From the NCBI RefSeq assembly GCF_004362805.1, contig NZ_SNYF01000007.1, forward strand, positions 310,001-374,000: DNA of 64,000 bases. Reading direction: 5' to 3'. Under the pieces are notes generated by a model that did not search any database, had not been told where the DNA came from, and worked only from the letters and a program-made list of their open reading frames with translations. The DNA is from Algoriphagus boseongensis. Its GTDB lineage: Bacteria > Bacteroidota > Bacteroidia > Cytophagales > Cyclobacteriaceae. The translations under genes and the position numbers were made by a program. Below are positions 1 through 9,043 of the stretch, one piece after another (the first letter of the stretch is position 1; each line of letters opens with the position of its first letter).

Positions 1-756
1 AAATCGGAGTTGGGAAAGTTGACCTCCCGAAGGTGCGAATTCAATTTGAAAATCTCTGGGATCACCTTTAATTCCATAGATATTAGATGAGATAGGGGAA
101 AATGCGATTTCCTGGATGAGCTGATTTCCGGTCAGCATTCTCATCGTACTTGAACTTGTGGATTGGCCCATGACTCGGGAAGAAATAATCCAATTTTCCG
201 AAGCCTCAGATCGTAATCCGAAATTCAAATTTAGACTTTGGCCTTGTCGGATGGGGAGGGAGTACCATTCTCTTCCTGATTCCAAGATGTTGGTTATCTC
301 TTCTTTTTGAGAAAAGAAGCGATAAAGAACTTGGCTTGATGGAGTAGTTTCGCTGATGGATTTTTTTTCTATTCTTTTTGGATTGGCCTTTTTCCCGATG
401 AGATAACTCAGCGTATCGGTGTACAGATGATGCTGATAACTGATTTTTTGATCTGGGCTCCATTGGATTTGATGAGGACCTTGGAGAAAAACCAATAATT
501 CATTTCCATTTTGAAAAGAAGGGATTTCCTGCAAAGACAATTGGATTGAATCCAATTTTTGAGGCAGCATGCCTGGGAAACCATAAAAAGTAAGTTCTGA
601 AAGATCTGAAAAACCCAATTTTCTAGCTTCCTCTAAGGAAACTTTATAAATCCCGGATTCTACAACTTTTGCCTCAAAAAATTGAGCATTGACCGCACCG
701 GACCAAATTATTCCGATTCCACAAAAGATATTCTTGATCCACCTGATGCCGCTCAT
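1..756 (-). CDS. porU: Type IX secretion system sortase PorU, N-terminal part (runs off the left edge)
   Basis: The minus strand is open from an ATG at 756 to base 1, giving 252 residues with no stop. It begins with a signal peptide (MSGIRWIKNIFCGIG, cleavage near VNAQ) and continues with the N-terminal features I know from PorU: ESGIYKVSLEEARKLGF, FYGFPGMLPQK and VFLQGPHQIQW, followed by a YTDTLSYL segment. PorU is the cell-surface cysteine-protease sortase that removes C-terminal sorting domains from T9SS cargo and attaches the cargo to anionic LPS. The catalytic domain lies outside the window, so activity cannot be judged. The start codon overlaps the stop of pssA by four bases (ATGA), indicating translational coupling. 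Identification rests on N-terminal pattern only; full PorU proteins exceed 1000 residues. Confidence 0.82.
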   Translation of the reverse strand, partial: MSGIRWIKNIFCGIGIIWSGAVNAQFFEAKVVESGIYKVSLEEARKLGFSDLSELTFYGFPGMLPQKLDSIQLSLQEIPSFQNGNELLVFLQGPHQIQWSPDQKISYQHHLYTDTLSYLIGKKANPKRIEKKSISETTPSSQVLYRFFSQKEEITNILESGREWYSLPIRQGQSLNLNFGLRSEASENWIISSRVMGQSTSSSTMRMLTGNQLIQEIAFSPISSNIYGIKGDPRDFQIEFAPSGGQLSQLRF

Positions 757-1445
757 TCACGCCCTATTGCATTTTCAACTAGAGATAATCCAATATACGC
801 TAAGATGATCAAAGGGATTCCTCCCAATTGTAGAATTGCAAAGGAAGCTAAACTGATAACTATCAGAAGAAAGCGAAAGAGGTTCTCCCTGATTTTGAAA
901 TTTTTAAACTTCAGTGCGATTAATGGAATCTCAGCGATTAAAAGAATTGAAAAGATCCATGCTATTCCAATAAGAATAAATTGAGAATTCAGGACTTCAC
1001 CTACCTTGGGCCAAAGTAGAGCTAAATGAGGCAGAGTGCTGATAAATAAAGCATTGGCTGGAGTTGGTAATCCAATAAACCGATCACTTTGTCTGGCATC
1101 CAAATTGAATTTTGCCAATCTATAGGCAGAAAGCATGGGGACAATAAGAGTCAAATAAGGAAGCCAGTTTTCCGGATTTGAGCTTTCAGCCATTTTATAA
1201 AGAATAAATCCTGGTAAAACCCCGAATGAAACTACATCAGCCAAGGAATCCAATTCCTTTCCAAGATTACTTTGAACTTTTAGGATTCTCGCCGCCATTC
1301 CATCCAAAAAATCGAATCCAGCAGCCATCAAAACGAAGATTGCTCCGGATAAAATCTCACCTTTCAAAACAAATATTATCCCAATAGCTCCAGTTAGAAG
1401 ATTGAGCAAGGTGATGGTGTTGGGTATGTGTGCTTTAATTTTCAA
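753..1445 (-). CDS. pssA: CDP-diacylglycerol--serine O-phosphatidyltransferase
   Basis: A 230-residue integral membrane enzyme that makes phosphatidylserine from CDP-diacylglycerol and serine, the first step to phosphatidylethanolamine. The CDP-alcohol phosphotransferase signature is complete: D45, D48-G49, A52-R53, G62, D66 and D70, matching Dx2DGx2ARx8Gx3Dx3D. Several hydrophobic segments (about 9-27, 32-46, 75-90, 160-180, 195-220) fit the family, as does the length. It overlaps the upstream MBL-fold gene (stop at 1442, start at 1445) and the downstream porU, so the three probably form one transcript. PssA rather than phosphatidylglycerophosphate synthase is favoured by length and the N-terminal IPNTITLLNLLTG. 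Confidence 0.9.
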   Translation of the reverse strand: MKIKAHIPNTITLLNLLTGAIGIIFVLKGEILSGAIFVLMAAGFDFLDGMAARILKVQSNLGKELDSLADVVSFGVLPGFILYKMAESSNPENWLPYLTLIVPMLSAYRLAKFNLDARQSDRFIGLPTPANALFISTLPHLALLWPKVGEVLNSQFILIGIAWIFSILLIAEIPLIALKFKNFKIRENLFRFLLIVISLASFAILQLGGIPLIILAYIGLSLVENAIGRE

Positions 1446-2095
1446 TAGCTGGCTCTTTCTCCCACAAAGGGGTTGTGAATTCTTTCGAAACCTACGGTTG
1501 TTTCCGGTCCATGGCCTGAATAAATGACAGTTTCATCTGGAAGTGAGAATAATTCAGACTTTATTTTGGTAAGCAAAAGATGGTGATTTCCTCCCGGAAG
1601 ATCAGTTCTGCCAATGCTTGCTCTGAAAAGTGTATCGCCGCCGATGCATTGTCCACTTTCCTTATGATAGAAGACCACATGTCCTGGGGCATGACCAGGA
1701 ACGAATAAAACTTTCAATTTTTCCTTTCCGATAGCGATTTCTTGTCCTTCTTCTATGAAGTAGTCTCCTTCAGAGGATTCATATCCCTGAAATCCATAAT
1801 TCGGGGCATAAACTTCTACAGATTTCAAAACGGGTACTTCATTTTTATGCAATCCCAATTGAAGATTCCATTTTCTTTTTACCCAGGCATTCCCCAAAAC
1901 ATGGTCAATATGACAATGGGTATTGAGTAGCAATTTGGGTTCTAGTCGGTTCTCTTGGATAAAGTTTTCTAATTCAGTCCTTTCCGCGTGAGTGAAGCAT
2001 CCTGGATCGATGATGGCGGCAATTCCATCTTCATCGTGGATGACATAGGTATTTTCCTGAAATGGATTAAAGGTGAATTTGTGGATAGAAAGCAT
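1442..2095 (-). CDS. MBL-fold metallo-hydrolase, glyoxalase II-like
   Basis: A 217-residue metallo-beta-lactamase-fold hydrolase. The metal-binding motif HCHIDH (H60, H62, D64, H65) is followed by VPGHAPGHVVFYH, GGDTLF and YSGHGPET, giving the remaining His/Asp ligands of a binuclear site. This pattern is that of hydroxyacylglutathione hydrolase-like proteins, but the C-terminal glutathione-binding domain is short, so the substrate is open; thioester or persulfide hydrolysis are typical for the family. The start at 2095 (MLSIHKFTFNPF) is preferred to an ATG at 2152 because the longer form adds 19 unconserved-looking residues and overlaps the divergent oxidoreductase. First gene of the leftward unit with pssA and porU. 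Confidence 0.83.
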   Translation of the reverse strand: MLSIHKFTFNPFQENTYVIHDEDGIAAIIDPGCFTHAERTELENFIQENRLEPKLLLNTHCHIDHVLGNAWVKRKWNLQLGLHKNEVPVLKSVEVYAPNYGFQGYESSEGDYFIEEGQEIAIGKEKLKVLFVPGHAPGHVVFYHKESGQCIGGDTLFRASIGRTDLPGGNHHLLLTKIKSELFSLPDETVIYSGHGPETTVGFERIHNPFVGERASY

Positions 2096-2150
2096 AGGAA
2101 AAGTCCTCTGAAGGACGGCAAAATAAGGAAATATGGATTTACTTTGGGCC

Positions 2151-3197
2151 ATGGAACTTGATTTTTTACTTATTGGACAAGGCTTGGCGGGTACGGCTCT
2201 GGCATACAGGCTTGAGCAGGCTGGAATGCGGATTTTGATACTCGACCAGCCGGAAAAAAATCAAAGTAGCCGTGTGGCGGCAGGTTTATATAATCCAGTC
2301 ACAGGGAAAAAAATGGTGAAATCCTGGATCGCCGAAAAGCTTTTTCCAGAGCTTGAGCAATTTTATATAGAGTTGGAGCAGAAAATCGGATCCGACTTTC
2401 TCATTGAAAAAAATATCTATCGACCCTTTCTTTCCATCGAGGAGCAAAATGAATGGATGGGACATTCCAGTGATCCTTTGATTCATCTGTTTATCGAAGA
2501 AATTTTCACAGAAAGTCAACACCCCGAACTCCGAGATCCCTTTGGAGGAGTTTTGTTGAAAAAATCCGGATGGCTTGATATCCCAACCTATTTGGAGGGA
2601 ATGGCTAAGCATTTTGGAGAAAAATTGAAGCTGGAAAATTTTGAAGAGGAGTTGTTGGAGAAAACATCCAATGGATGGAACTACAAGGATTTTTCCTTTC
2701 GGGGGATAATTTATTGCAATGGCTTAGCGGCAATGAAGTCCAGGTTTTTTTCTTTTTTGCCTTTTGCTCCGGTGAAGGGGGAGATTTTGGAGGTGGAACA
2801 GGATTTTGATCCAGCTTGGATTATCAATCGGGGAGTGTTTCGAGTTCCTTTGGAAGAGGGAGTATTTCGCGTGGGATCTACTTACACTTGGCATGATTTG
2901 GAAATTGGACCAACAGAAAGTGCAAAAAATGAGTTAATTACCAAACTTGAGCATCTCGTTCGAGTTCCTATAAAAAGTATCAAAAGTCATCGACATGGAA
3001 TCAGGCCAGCGACAAAAGACAGGAAACCATTTTTGGGAAAACATCCTATCGAAGCTGGCGTTTACATCTTCAATGGATTTGGTGCCAAAGGAGTCTCATT
3101 AACTCCATACTTCAGTGCGATGATGAGAGATTTTCTTATTGAAAATCGACCTTTGGACACTGAGGTAGATATCAAAAGGTATTTTAAGTATATTTAA
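2151..3197 (+). CDS. FAD-dependent oxidoreductase of the D-amino acid oxidase (DAO) family
   Basis: A 348-residue soluble flavoprotein. The N-terminal dinucleotide fold shows GQGLAGTALAYRL with an acidic end of the second strand (ILILD), and the C-terminus has GVYIFNGFGAKGVSLTP, the second FAD contact seen in DAO-type enzymes (glycine oxidase, sarcosine oxidase, ThiO, MnmC C-domain). An RVAAGLYNPVTGKK segment near residue 45 resembles the MnmC-like oxidase branch. The exact amine substrate cannot be read from sequence. The ATG at 2151 is preferred to 2133 because it places the Rossmann strand directly at the N-terminus. It is divergent from the MBL gene with a 55-base shared control region. 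Confidence 0.8.
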   Translation: MELDFLLIGQGLAGTALAYRLEQAGMRILILDQPEKNQSSRVAAGLYNPVTGKKMVKSWIAEKLFPELEQFYIELEQKIGSDFLIEKNIYRPFLSIEEQNEWMGHSSDPLIHLFIEEIFTESQHPELRDPFGGVLLKKSGWLDIPTYLEGMAKHFGEKLKLENFEEELLEKTSNGWNYKDFSFRGIIYCNGLAAMKSRFFSFLPFAPVKGEILEVEQDFDPAWIINRGVFRVPLEEGVFRVGSTYTWHDLEIGPTESAKNELITKLEHLVRVPIKSIKSHRHGIRPATKDRKPFLGKHPIEAGVYIFNGFGAKGVSLTPYFSAMMRDFLIENRPLDTEVDIKRYFKYI

Positions 3198-3217
3198 ATC
3201 TGATCAAATTTCTTCGC

Positions 3218-6200
3218 ATGCGGTTCACAGTTTTGCGGTTTCTTTTAGTACTTGTTTTAATGTTTGCAGGGTCGCTTGCTTATGGGCAATTCGATCAAGA
3301 GCGGTTTGGAAAAAACAGGGTTCAGCACAAAGAGATCAAATGGTATTTTTATTCCTCGAATAATTTTGAGGTTTACTATTACGATAGAGGAGGTCCTCAT
3401 GCCAAAATGGCTATTGAATATTTGGAGGCTGAGTTTGATCGATTAACTCAAAACATAGGCTATGTAGCCTATACCAAACCAAAAATTTACATCTACAATT
3501 CCCCAGAGGAAAGACTTCAGAGTAATCTCGACATCAATGCCAACCAATATACCATTGATGGTCAAACAAAATTTACTCGGCTTATCGCTGAAGTCGCATA
3601 TAAAGGAAGAATAGACCTGTTTAAGGAAGATTTAATTCAAGCTACCTCAAAAGTTATCATCAAAGAAATGCTATACGGGGCATCTGTCTCCGATGCATTT
3701 CAATCTAATTTGGTTAATGATTTCCCTGAATGGTATATAGATGGAATCTCTCTCTACTTAGCTAAAGGATGGAGCCGTGAAATGGATGATTTCATTCGCT
3801 ACTATTTGAAAGAAAATGATAATCCAAAAATTTTAAGTCTTACCGGAGCAGAGGCTGGCTTGGTGGGGCAATCCATTTGGAACTATATCGCAGAGCGGTA
3901 CGGAAGGAGATATGTTTCCAGTATTTTGAACTTGTCTCGAATCAATAGAAATGAAGAAAATAGTATTGCCAACACAATTGGCGTCAATGCTAAAGTGTTT
4001 TTTGACGACTGGAAAAGTTATTACCTGAAGGTAAGCGAGCCTGTTTTTTCAACTTTTAAGGAGGTAAATACCCAATCGTCAGTGGCAAATACATCTTCCA
4101 GGATTGGAGGTTCCATTGCAGATATTAAGTTTAGTCCAGATGGGCTAAACCTTGCCTATGTAATAAATAATGGGGGAAAGTTTAAAGTAATTGTAAGAGA
4201 GCTTTCTTCTGGTTTGGAGCAAACTGTTTTTGCAGGAGGCGCCACCTATGATGAATTACCTCCTAATCTATATTCTCCCGTTGTTGCTTGGAGAGATTCT
4301 GCAAATATTGCAATAGCATCCTTCAAAAGAGGTTTTACCACGTTGAGGTTGCGGTCAATTGACGGGAGCTCCCAGGATAAGATTTTCCTCAGAAATATTA
4401 CTCAGATTACCAGCCTGAGCTTCAATGAAAAAGGTACCAATATGGTACTATCGGCGATTTCTAACGGAAAATCGGATATCTACACACTGAATGTTAGAGG
4501 ACAAGGGAAAAGGCTAACCAATGATCTTTTCGACGAGTTGACCCCAGCTTTTTTGAATGACTCAACAATCATTTATTCTACCAATTTTACCGAGCTCCCG
4601 GATTCGGTGATGACCGCTACGCCTGACCTGAAGGTGCTTCCTGATATTTATAACCTATACATGGTTCAGGTGCAAAAGGATACCACAATTTTCACCAAGC
4701 TTACCAACACGAATAGCAAGAATTTGTTGCCTCGAAAGGTGAATAATAACACGATGGTTTACCTCAGTGATTTAAGTGGGATTAATAACCTGATGAGGCT
4801 AAATATCGGAAATCAACTATCAAATCAGATTTCAGCTTTCGGTAAGAGTGTAGAGGTATTTGATGTAAATAGCCGAATGAATAGAATGGCTTATTCTATC
4901 CGAGATGGAAAGACTGCTCACCTATTCATAGAAGGATATAGTGGCGCTGATCAATTTACTCCAAGTACCCCAAGAATCCAGTTGGCTCAGGCAAAGGATT
5001 TAAATGAACGATTGGCTGCCAGGAGATTATTGGAGGCAAGAGCCAACCAAACTGAAAAAGTAGAAGAAGAAAAACCTGCTCCAGTTCCAGTTCAGGAGAT
5101 TAAAGCAGATACAACTCAAAACAAAACATCTTCCATCAGTCTTGAAAGATTGAGATTCGAAAATCGCCGTGGGGTCAATACTGAAAATTATGTTTTTGAC
5201 ACCCTGCCTCCGACGACTCCTCAAGTTCAAAATGCAAATGAAGGGAATAGAGTCAGTTTATTGGATGCCTTTAGAAGACAAAGTCTGCAAAAACGTGTGA
5301 CGGGTCCAAGACAGATGGAACCTCAGTTTTTTACCAATAATATCAATACACATTTTGTTGTCGATCCACTTAGAGGATTCGGAATCAGCATGAATGGTAA
5401 AATGACCGATATCCTGGATAACCATGTATTTATGGGAGGAATAATGACTTCATTGGATTTCAATTCCGGAGGGGATATTTGGTTTGAATATGAATACCTG
5501 AAAAGTCGCTTGGACTTTAGAGGCAGGTTTGATAGGAAAACTATCCGAGTCGAGGAAAGTGATATTACCTTCCAAAAATATGTTTTGACTAAGGTAGAGG
5601 CTGGGGTTTCCTATCCACTGAATATCAATTCCAGGTTCTATGCAGCTCCATTTGTTGCCAAAACCCAATATTTCAACCTAAATCCTGATTCTATCATTTT
5701 TGGAAAAGACCCTGACCAGAACCAGTTTAATGTCAACTATGTGGGTGGGAAGGCAGAGTTTGTCTACGACAGGACTCAGCCTTTAGGGCTTTATACTTTT
5801 ACAGGTTTGAAAGGAAAGGTTGGTTTTGTTCACTACCAAGGCTTGAATAATGGAGATAGATCCTTTAGCAATTTCTATTTGGATTTGAGAAACTTCCAGA
5901 GAATCCATAAGAATATCATTTTAGCTTCCAAACTTTATGTGGGTTCCTTTATGGGGAGAAATCCTCAGAATTATTTGGTCGGAGGCATGGACAATTGGTT
6001 ATTCAATGATTTCTATCAACCACCGGCAAATCGTCCTGAACCTTCTCCAGTAAGAAATCCGACTGGTTCTGAAAATTCCAATTTGCTTTTCGCAGAATTC
6101 GTTGATTTAAGAGGTTTTGACTACGATGAGATTCGGGGAAGAAATGTGATTACTTTCACCACAGAGCTTAGGCTTCCGGTTTTCTCCTATCTGACTAGAG

Positions 6201-6505
6201 GAAATATTACTTCCAATTTTATCCGAAACTTCCAATTAGTCGGTTTCTATGACATTGGCTCCGCCTGGAATGATTTCCATCCTTGGGAGAAAGTAAATGA
6301 TCAAAATACGGAAGTCATCAATACCCCAGGATCTCCATTTGAGATCACTTTGAATAACTTTAATAATCCTTGGCTTCAAAGCTATGGCGCCGGATTACGA
6401 ACAGTTCTGTTGAATTATTATGTAAAATTTGATGTAGCCCGTCCAATTCGAAACTATCAAACAGAAGATTTGAAGTTTTACTTTACTTTGGGCTATAATT
6501 TCTAA
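3218..6505 (+). CDS. Large secreted/outer-membrane TolB-like protein with beta-barrel-like C-terminus and degenerate peptidase-like domain
   Basis: A 1095-residue protein with a signal peptide (cleavage after about AYGQ, residue 24). Residues about 35-270 resemble a zincin of the peptidase-MA type, with a FPEWYIDGISLYLAKGW segment that matches the conserved PxWxxEGxAxY part. The HExxH position, however, reads K149-E150-M-L-Y153, so both zinc histidines are missing. Residues about 290-610 contain WD40/PD40-like propeller repeats (FSPDGLNLAY, FNEKGTNMVL, RMAYSIRDGK). After a low-complexity linker (about 610-700) the C-terminus reads as alternating beta strands ending YFTLGYNF, like an Omp85/surface-antigen barrel. 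Such proteins are often annotated TolB-like in Bacteroidota; function is unknown. It lies 20 bases after the oxidoreductase. Confidence 0.75.
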   Translation: MRFTVLRFLLVLVLMFAGSLAYGQFDQERFGKNRVQHKEIKWYFYSSNNFEVYYYDRGGPHAKMAIEYLEAEFDRLTQNIGYVAYTKPKIYIYNSPEERLQSNLDINANQYTIDGQTKFTRLIAEVAYKGRIDLFKEDLIQATSKVIIKEMLYGASVSDAFQSNLVNDFPEWYIDGISLYLAKGWSREMDDFIRYYLKENDNPKILSLTGAEAGLVGQSIWNYIAERYGRRYVSSILNLSRINRNEENSIANTIGVNAKVFFDDWKSYYLKVSEPVFSTFKEVNTQSSVANTSSRIGGSIADIKFSPDGLNLAYVINNGGKFKVIVRELSSGLEQTVFAGGATYDELPPNLYSPVVAWRDSANIAIASFKRGFTTLRLRSIDGSSQDKIFLRNITQITSLSFNEKGTNMVLSAISNGKSDIYTLNVRGQGKRLTNDLFDELTPAFLNDSTIIYSTNFTELPDSVMTATPDLKVLPDIYNLYMVQVQKDTTIFTKLTNTNSKNLLPRKVNNNTMVYLSDLSGINNLMRLNIGNQLSNQISAFGKSVEVFDVNSRMNRMAYSIRDGKTAHLFIEGYSGADQFTPSTPRIQLAQAKDLNERLAARRLLEARANQTEKVEEEKPAPVPVQEIKADTTQNKTSSISLERLRFENRRGVNTENYVFDTLPPTTPQVQNANEGNRVSLLDAFRRQSLQKRVTGPRQMEPQFFTNNINTHFVVDPLRGFGISMNGKMTDILDNHVFMGGIMTSLDFNSGGDIWFEYEYLKSRLDFRGRFDRKTIRVEESDITFQKYVLTKVEAGVSYPLNINSRFYAAPFVAKTQYFNLNPDSIIFGKDPDQNQFNVNYVGGKAEFVYDRTQPLGLYTFTGLKGKVGFVHYQGLNNGDRSFSNFYLDLRNFQRIHKNIILASKLYVGSFMGRNPQNYLVGGMDNWLFNDFYQPPANRPEPSPVRNPTGSENSNLLFAEFVDLRGFDYDEIRGRNVITFTTELRLPVFSYLTRGNITSNFIRNFQLVGFYDIGSAWNDFHPWEKVNDQNTEVINTPGSPFEITLNNFNNPWLQSYGAGLRTVLLNYYVKFDVARPIRNYQTEDLKFYFTLGYNF

Positions 6506-6516
6506 TCCCCTAAAAA

Positions 6517-7395
6517 ATGATCAAATCAATGACCGGCTTTGGAGTAGCCGGATTGGAGAATGAGCAAATGGTTGTTCAGGTAGAAGTTCGTTCGCTCAAC
6601 TCTAAATTTTTAGATTTATCCATTCGTAGTCCAAGGCAGTTTGCCGATAAAGAGCCTGAAATCCGGAATTTGGTTCAAGCTCATTTGGATAGGGGAAAGG
6701 TGAATGTATCGATTGAGTTTTTAACTAAAGGGGGACAAAATCTTCCAGTCAGCATTAATGAAGAGCTTTTTCAGACCTACTTTAAAGAGTTTAAGTCTTT
6801 GGCTAATTCAGTAGGAGAGGAGCCAAGTGACTTGTTTAAACTAGCACTTCAAGCGCCAAATGTAATAAATACAATCCCACAAGAGCGAGAAGAGGGAGAG
6901 GAATGGGAATACGTGAAAAAGGTATTAGATGAGGCTCTTATCAAATGCAATGGATTCAGAAAGGACGAAGGGGCATCCCTCTATAAAAAGCTCCATGAAA
7001 GTATTGAATTAATTCAGGTGGGCCTTGAGAAAATCAAGATTGAAGATCCTCAGCGAAAAGAAAAGATCAAGCAAAGAATCAGAGGACATTTTGCCCAATG
7101 GATGGAGGAAAATTCCTTTGATGCCAATCGATTTGAGCAGGAGTTGATCTATTATTTTGAAAAGATAGATATTACCGAGGAACTCGTCCGTTTAGAAACC
7201 CACCTAAACTATTTTCTTCAAACTATGAAAGAGGATAGTCAGCAAGGGAAAAAACTAGGATTTATCAGTCAGGAAATTGGCAGGGAAATCAATACCATTG
7301 GTTCTAAGGCCAATGATGCCGAAATCCAAAAACATGTAATCCTGATGAAAGATGAATTGGAAAAGATTAAAGAGCAGTCTTTAAACGTCCTTTAA
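6517..7395 (+). CDS. yicC: YicC-family endoribonuclease-like protein
   Basis: A 292-residue cytoplasmic protein of the YicC/YloC family. It opens with the hallmark MIKSMTGFGVA and contains EVRSLNSKFLDLSIRSPR in the N-terminal domain. The C-terminal DUF1732 part holds QELIYYFEKIDITEELVRL, LGFISQEIGREINTIGSKA and ends KDELEKIKEQSLNVL. E. coli YicC is an RNase-associated factor that acts on small RNAs. Length and motifs are typical. It follows the TolB-like gene after 11 bases and ends convergently with the amidohydrolase gene. Confidence 0.92.
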   Translation: MIKSMTGFGVAGLENEQMVVQVEVRSLNSKFLDLSIRSPRQFADKEPEIRNLVQAHLDRGKVNVSIEFLTKGGQNLPVSINEELFQTYFKEFKSLANSVGEEPSDLFKLALQAPNVINTIPQEREEGEEWEYVKKVLDEALIKCNGFRKDEGASLYKKLHESIELIQVGLEKIKIEDPQRKEKIKQRIRGHFAQWMEENSFDANRFEQELIYYFEKIDITEELVRLETHLNYFLQTMKEDSQQGKKLGFISQEIGREINTIGSKANDAEIQKHVILMKDELEKIKEQSLNVL

Positions 7396-7406
7396 TGAGG
7401 ACTTTT
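7387..7406. terminator. Weak hairpin between convergent genes
   Basis: GTCCT (7387-7391) pairs with AGGAC (7398-7402) around a six-base loop, followed on the plus strand by TTTT. The stem spans the yicC stop codon and could serve both converging transcripts, but it is only five base pairs. Confidence 0.35.
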
Positions 7407-8973
7407 ACTGCTTGTTCTTTCGGATGACTTTCCCAGGAGTCTTACCAGACATTGCTCCATATTCCACGACTATAATTCCATTGACAATCACGTAATCGAT
7501 ACCCTTTGGGTATTGATGTGGATCAATGTATGTGGCTTGATCTATGACTGTATTGGGATTGAATATGCAAAGGTCAGCAATAGCCCCAACTTCTATTTTT
7601 CCACGATTCTTTAATCCTAAAACCTGAGCGGGGAACCCTGTCATTTTATAAATAGCCATTTCCAATGGCATTATTCCCAAATCTCTGGAATAATGGCCCA
7701 AGACTCTAGGGAATGTCCCATAGGCTCTAGGGTGTGGATGGCCATCGCCTGGACTGCTAAGCCTTCCATCTGAGCCAATCATAGTCATGGGATGTTTCAT
7801 AATATTTTCCACGTCTTTCTCATCCATGGCGTGGTATATGGCACCAGTTCCTCCATTCAATTGCGCCTGAATGACCAATTCTGCTCCATTTTCTACTGTA
7901 GGTTCAAGTCCAGATTCTATGGCCCAATCATGCAAGGTTTTCCCCTCTAATTCTTTGTTCCAAGAAACTCTGGAAAACTGAATTCTCCGAAGGTCACTAC
8001 CTCCCCGGTCATTTAAAATATTAAAAATAATCCCTTCTTTAATTTTCTCTCGAAGCTGGGGGTGATTTACTCTTTCTTCAAATTTATCTCCCTCCAATGC
8101 CCAACTGGGAATCAAAACGCTTATTCCTGTATGACTTGCTGCATAGGGATATTGGTCCATGAAAATTTCTAAACCCGATGCTCTTGCAGAATCTACCAAA
8201 GCCAGAGTTTTGGCACTTTGCCCCCACATTTTTACCCCAATTGCTTTATGATGGGTTAGGATAACGGGGATTTTGGCTTCCTGTGAAATGAAAATAGCTT
8301 CTTGCACCGCATCAATCAATCCTAATCCCTCCTCCCTCAAATGACTGGTATAAATGCCACCTTTCTCGGATGCTTTTTTGGACAAAGAGATGACTTCATC
8401 CACTTTTGAAAAAGTACCAGGCAAGTATTTTAGACCTGTAGAAATTCCAAAGGCACCTTCTTCCATGGCTATTGATACCATTTCTTCCAGCTGATTTAAT
8501 TCTTCCTCGGTAGGATCCCGGTCTTCCATCCCCATGATTTCATTGCGGATAGTATTGTGCCCCACTAAATAGCCGACGTTTAGCCCTAAAGGAAATGTGT
8601 CTAAAGAAGAAAGGTATTCTCCAAATGGCCATGGTCCTCCGCCATCTGGTCCGCCTAAGGAAAAAGTAACGCCTTGTCGGACCAGGCTTTCCATTTGCGG
8701 CAATTCTTTAATAGGCTCAAGATGTGTGTGCATATCAATGAATCCAGGTGCTACTGCAAGTCCAGTCGCATCAATGGTTTCAATGGCCTTTTTATTTTTT
8801 AAGTTTCCTACAGCCACAATTTTCCCATCTTTTACTCCTATATCTCCAGAAATGGATGTGGCTCCTGATCCATCATAAATATTTCCATTTAGAATTACCA
8901 AATCAAATTCAGGTTCAGTATTACAGGCCATAAGAAAGAGTAATGGCAGGAAGAGGGAAATTAATTTTCTCAT
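7405..8973 (-). CDS. Lipoprotein amidohydrolase, N-acyl-D-amino-acid deacylase (D-aminoacylase) family
   Basis: A 522-residue metal-dependent amidohydrolase carrying a lipoprotein signal (MRKLISLFLPLLFLMAC, lipid-accepting Cys17). The metal-site motif GFIDMHTHLE has H82 and H84; further ligands appear as YTSHLREEG, VILTHHKAIG and MIGSDGRL. The C-terminal composite beta domain contains GKIEVGAIADLCIFNP, usual for the family. D-aminoacylases release D-amino acids from N-acylated forms, here probably in the periplasm or on the envelope, possibly linked to peptidoglycan or D-amino-acid salvage. It appears monocistronic. The specific D-amino acid is not readable, and N-acyl-D-glutamate deacylases share these motifs. 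Confidence 0.85.
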   Translation of the reverse strand: MRKLISLFLPLLFLMACNTEPEFDLVILNGNIYDGSGATSISGDIGVKDGKIVAVGNLKNKKAIETIDATGLAVAPGFIDMHTHLEPIKELPQMESLVRQGVTFSLGGPDGGGPWPFGEYLSSLDTFPLGLNVGYLVGHNTIRNEIMGMEDRDPTEEELNQLEEMVSIAMEEGAFGISTGLKYLPGTFSKVDEVISLSKKASEKGGIYTSHLREEGLGLIDAVQEAIFISQEAKIPVILTHHKAIGVKMWGQSAKTLALVDSARASGLEIFMDQYPYAASHTGISVLIPSWALEGDKFEERVNHPQLREKIKEGIIFNILNDRGGSDLRRIQFSRVSWNKELEGKTLHDWAIESGLEPTVENGAELVIQAQLNGGTGAIYHAMDEKDVENIMKHPMTMIGSDGRLSSPGDGHPHPRAYGTFPRVLGHYSRDLGIMPLEMAIYKMTGFPAQVLGLKNRGKIEVGAIADLCIFNPNTVIDQATYIDPHQYPKGIDYVIVNGIIVVEYGAMSGKTPGKVIRKNKQ

Positions 8974-9007
8974 AAGAAAGTCCGGGTGTTTGTACCAAGA
9001 TAAAAAG

Positions 9008-9036
9008 AAAAGCCTGCATTTGTCTTGCAGGCTTTT
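9008..9036 (-). terminator. Intrinsic terminator of the second tonB gene
   Basis: An 11-base-pair perfect stem (9008-9018 with 9026-9036, core AAAAGCCTGCA/TGCAGGCTTTT) with a seven-base loop lies eight bases after the stop at 9044. Read leftward it ends in GGCTTTTC then TTTTTA. Confidence 0.85.
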
Positions 9037-9043
9037 GAATGAA

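Noticed and set aside
206-463. An open frame of 85 codons on the minus strand
   Set aside because: It lies inside the porU frame in another phase, begins well inside that gene and encodes an arginine- and lysine-rich sequence without a family pattern.
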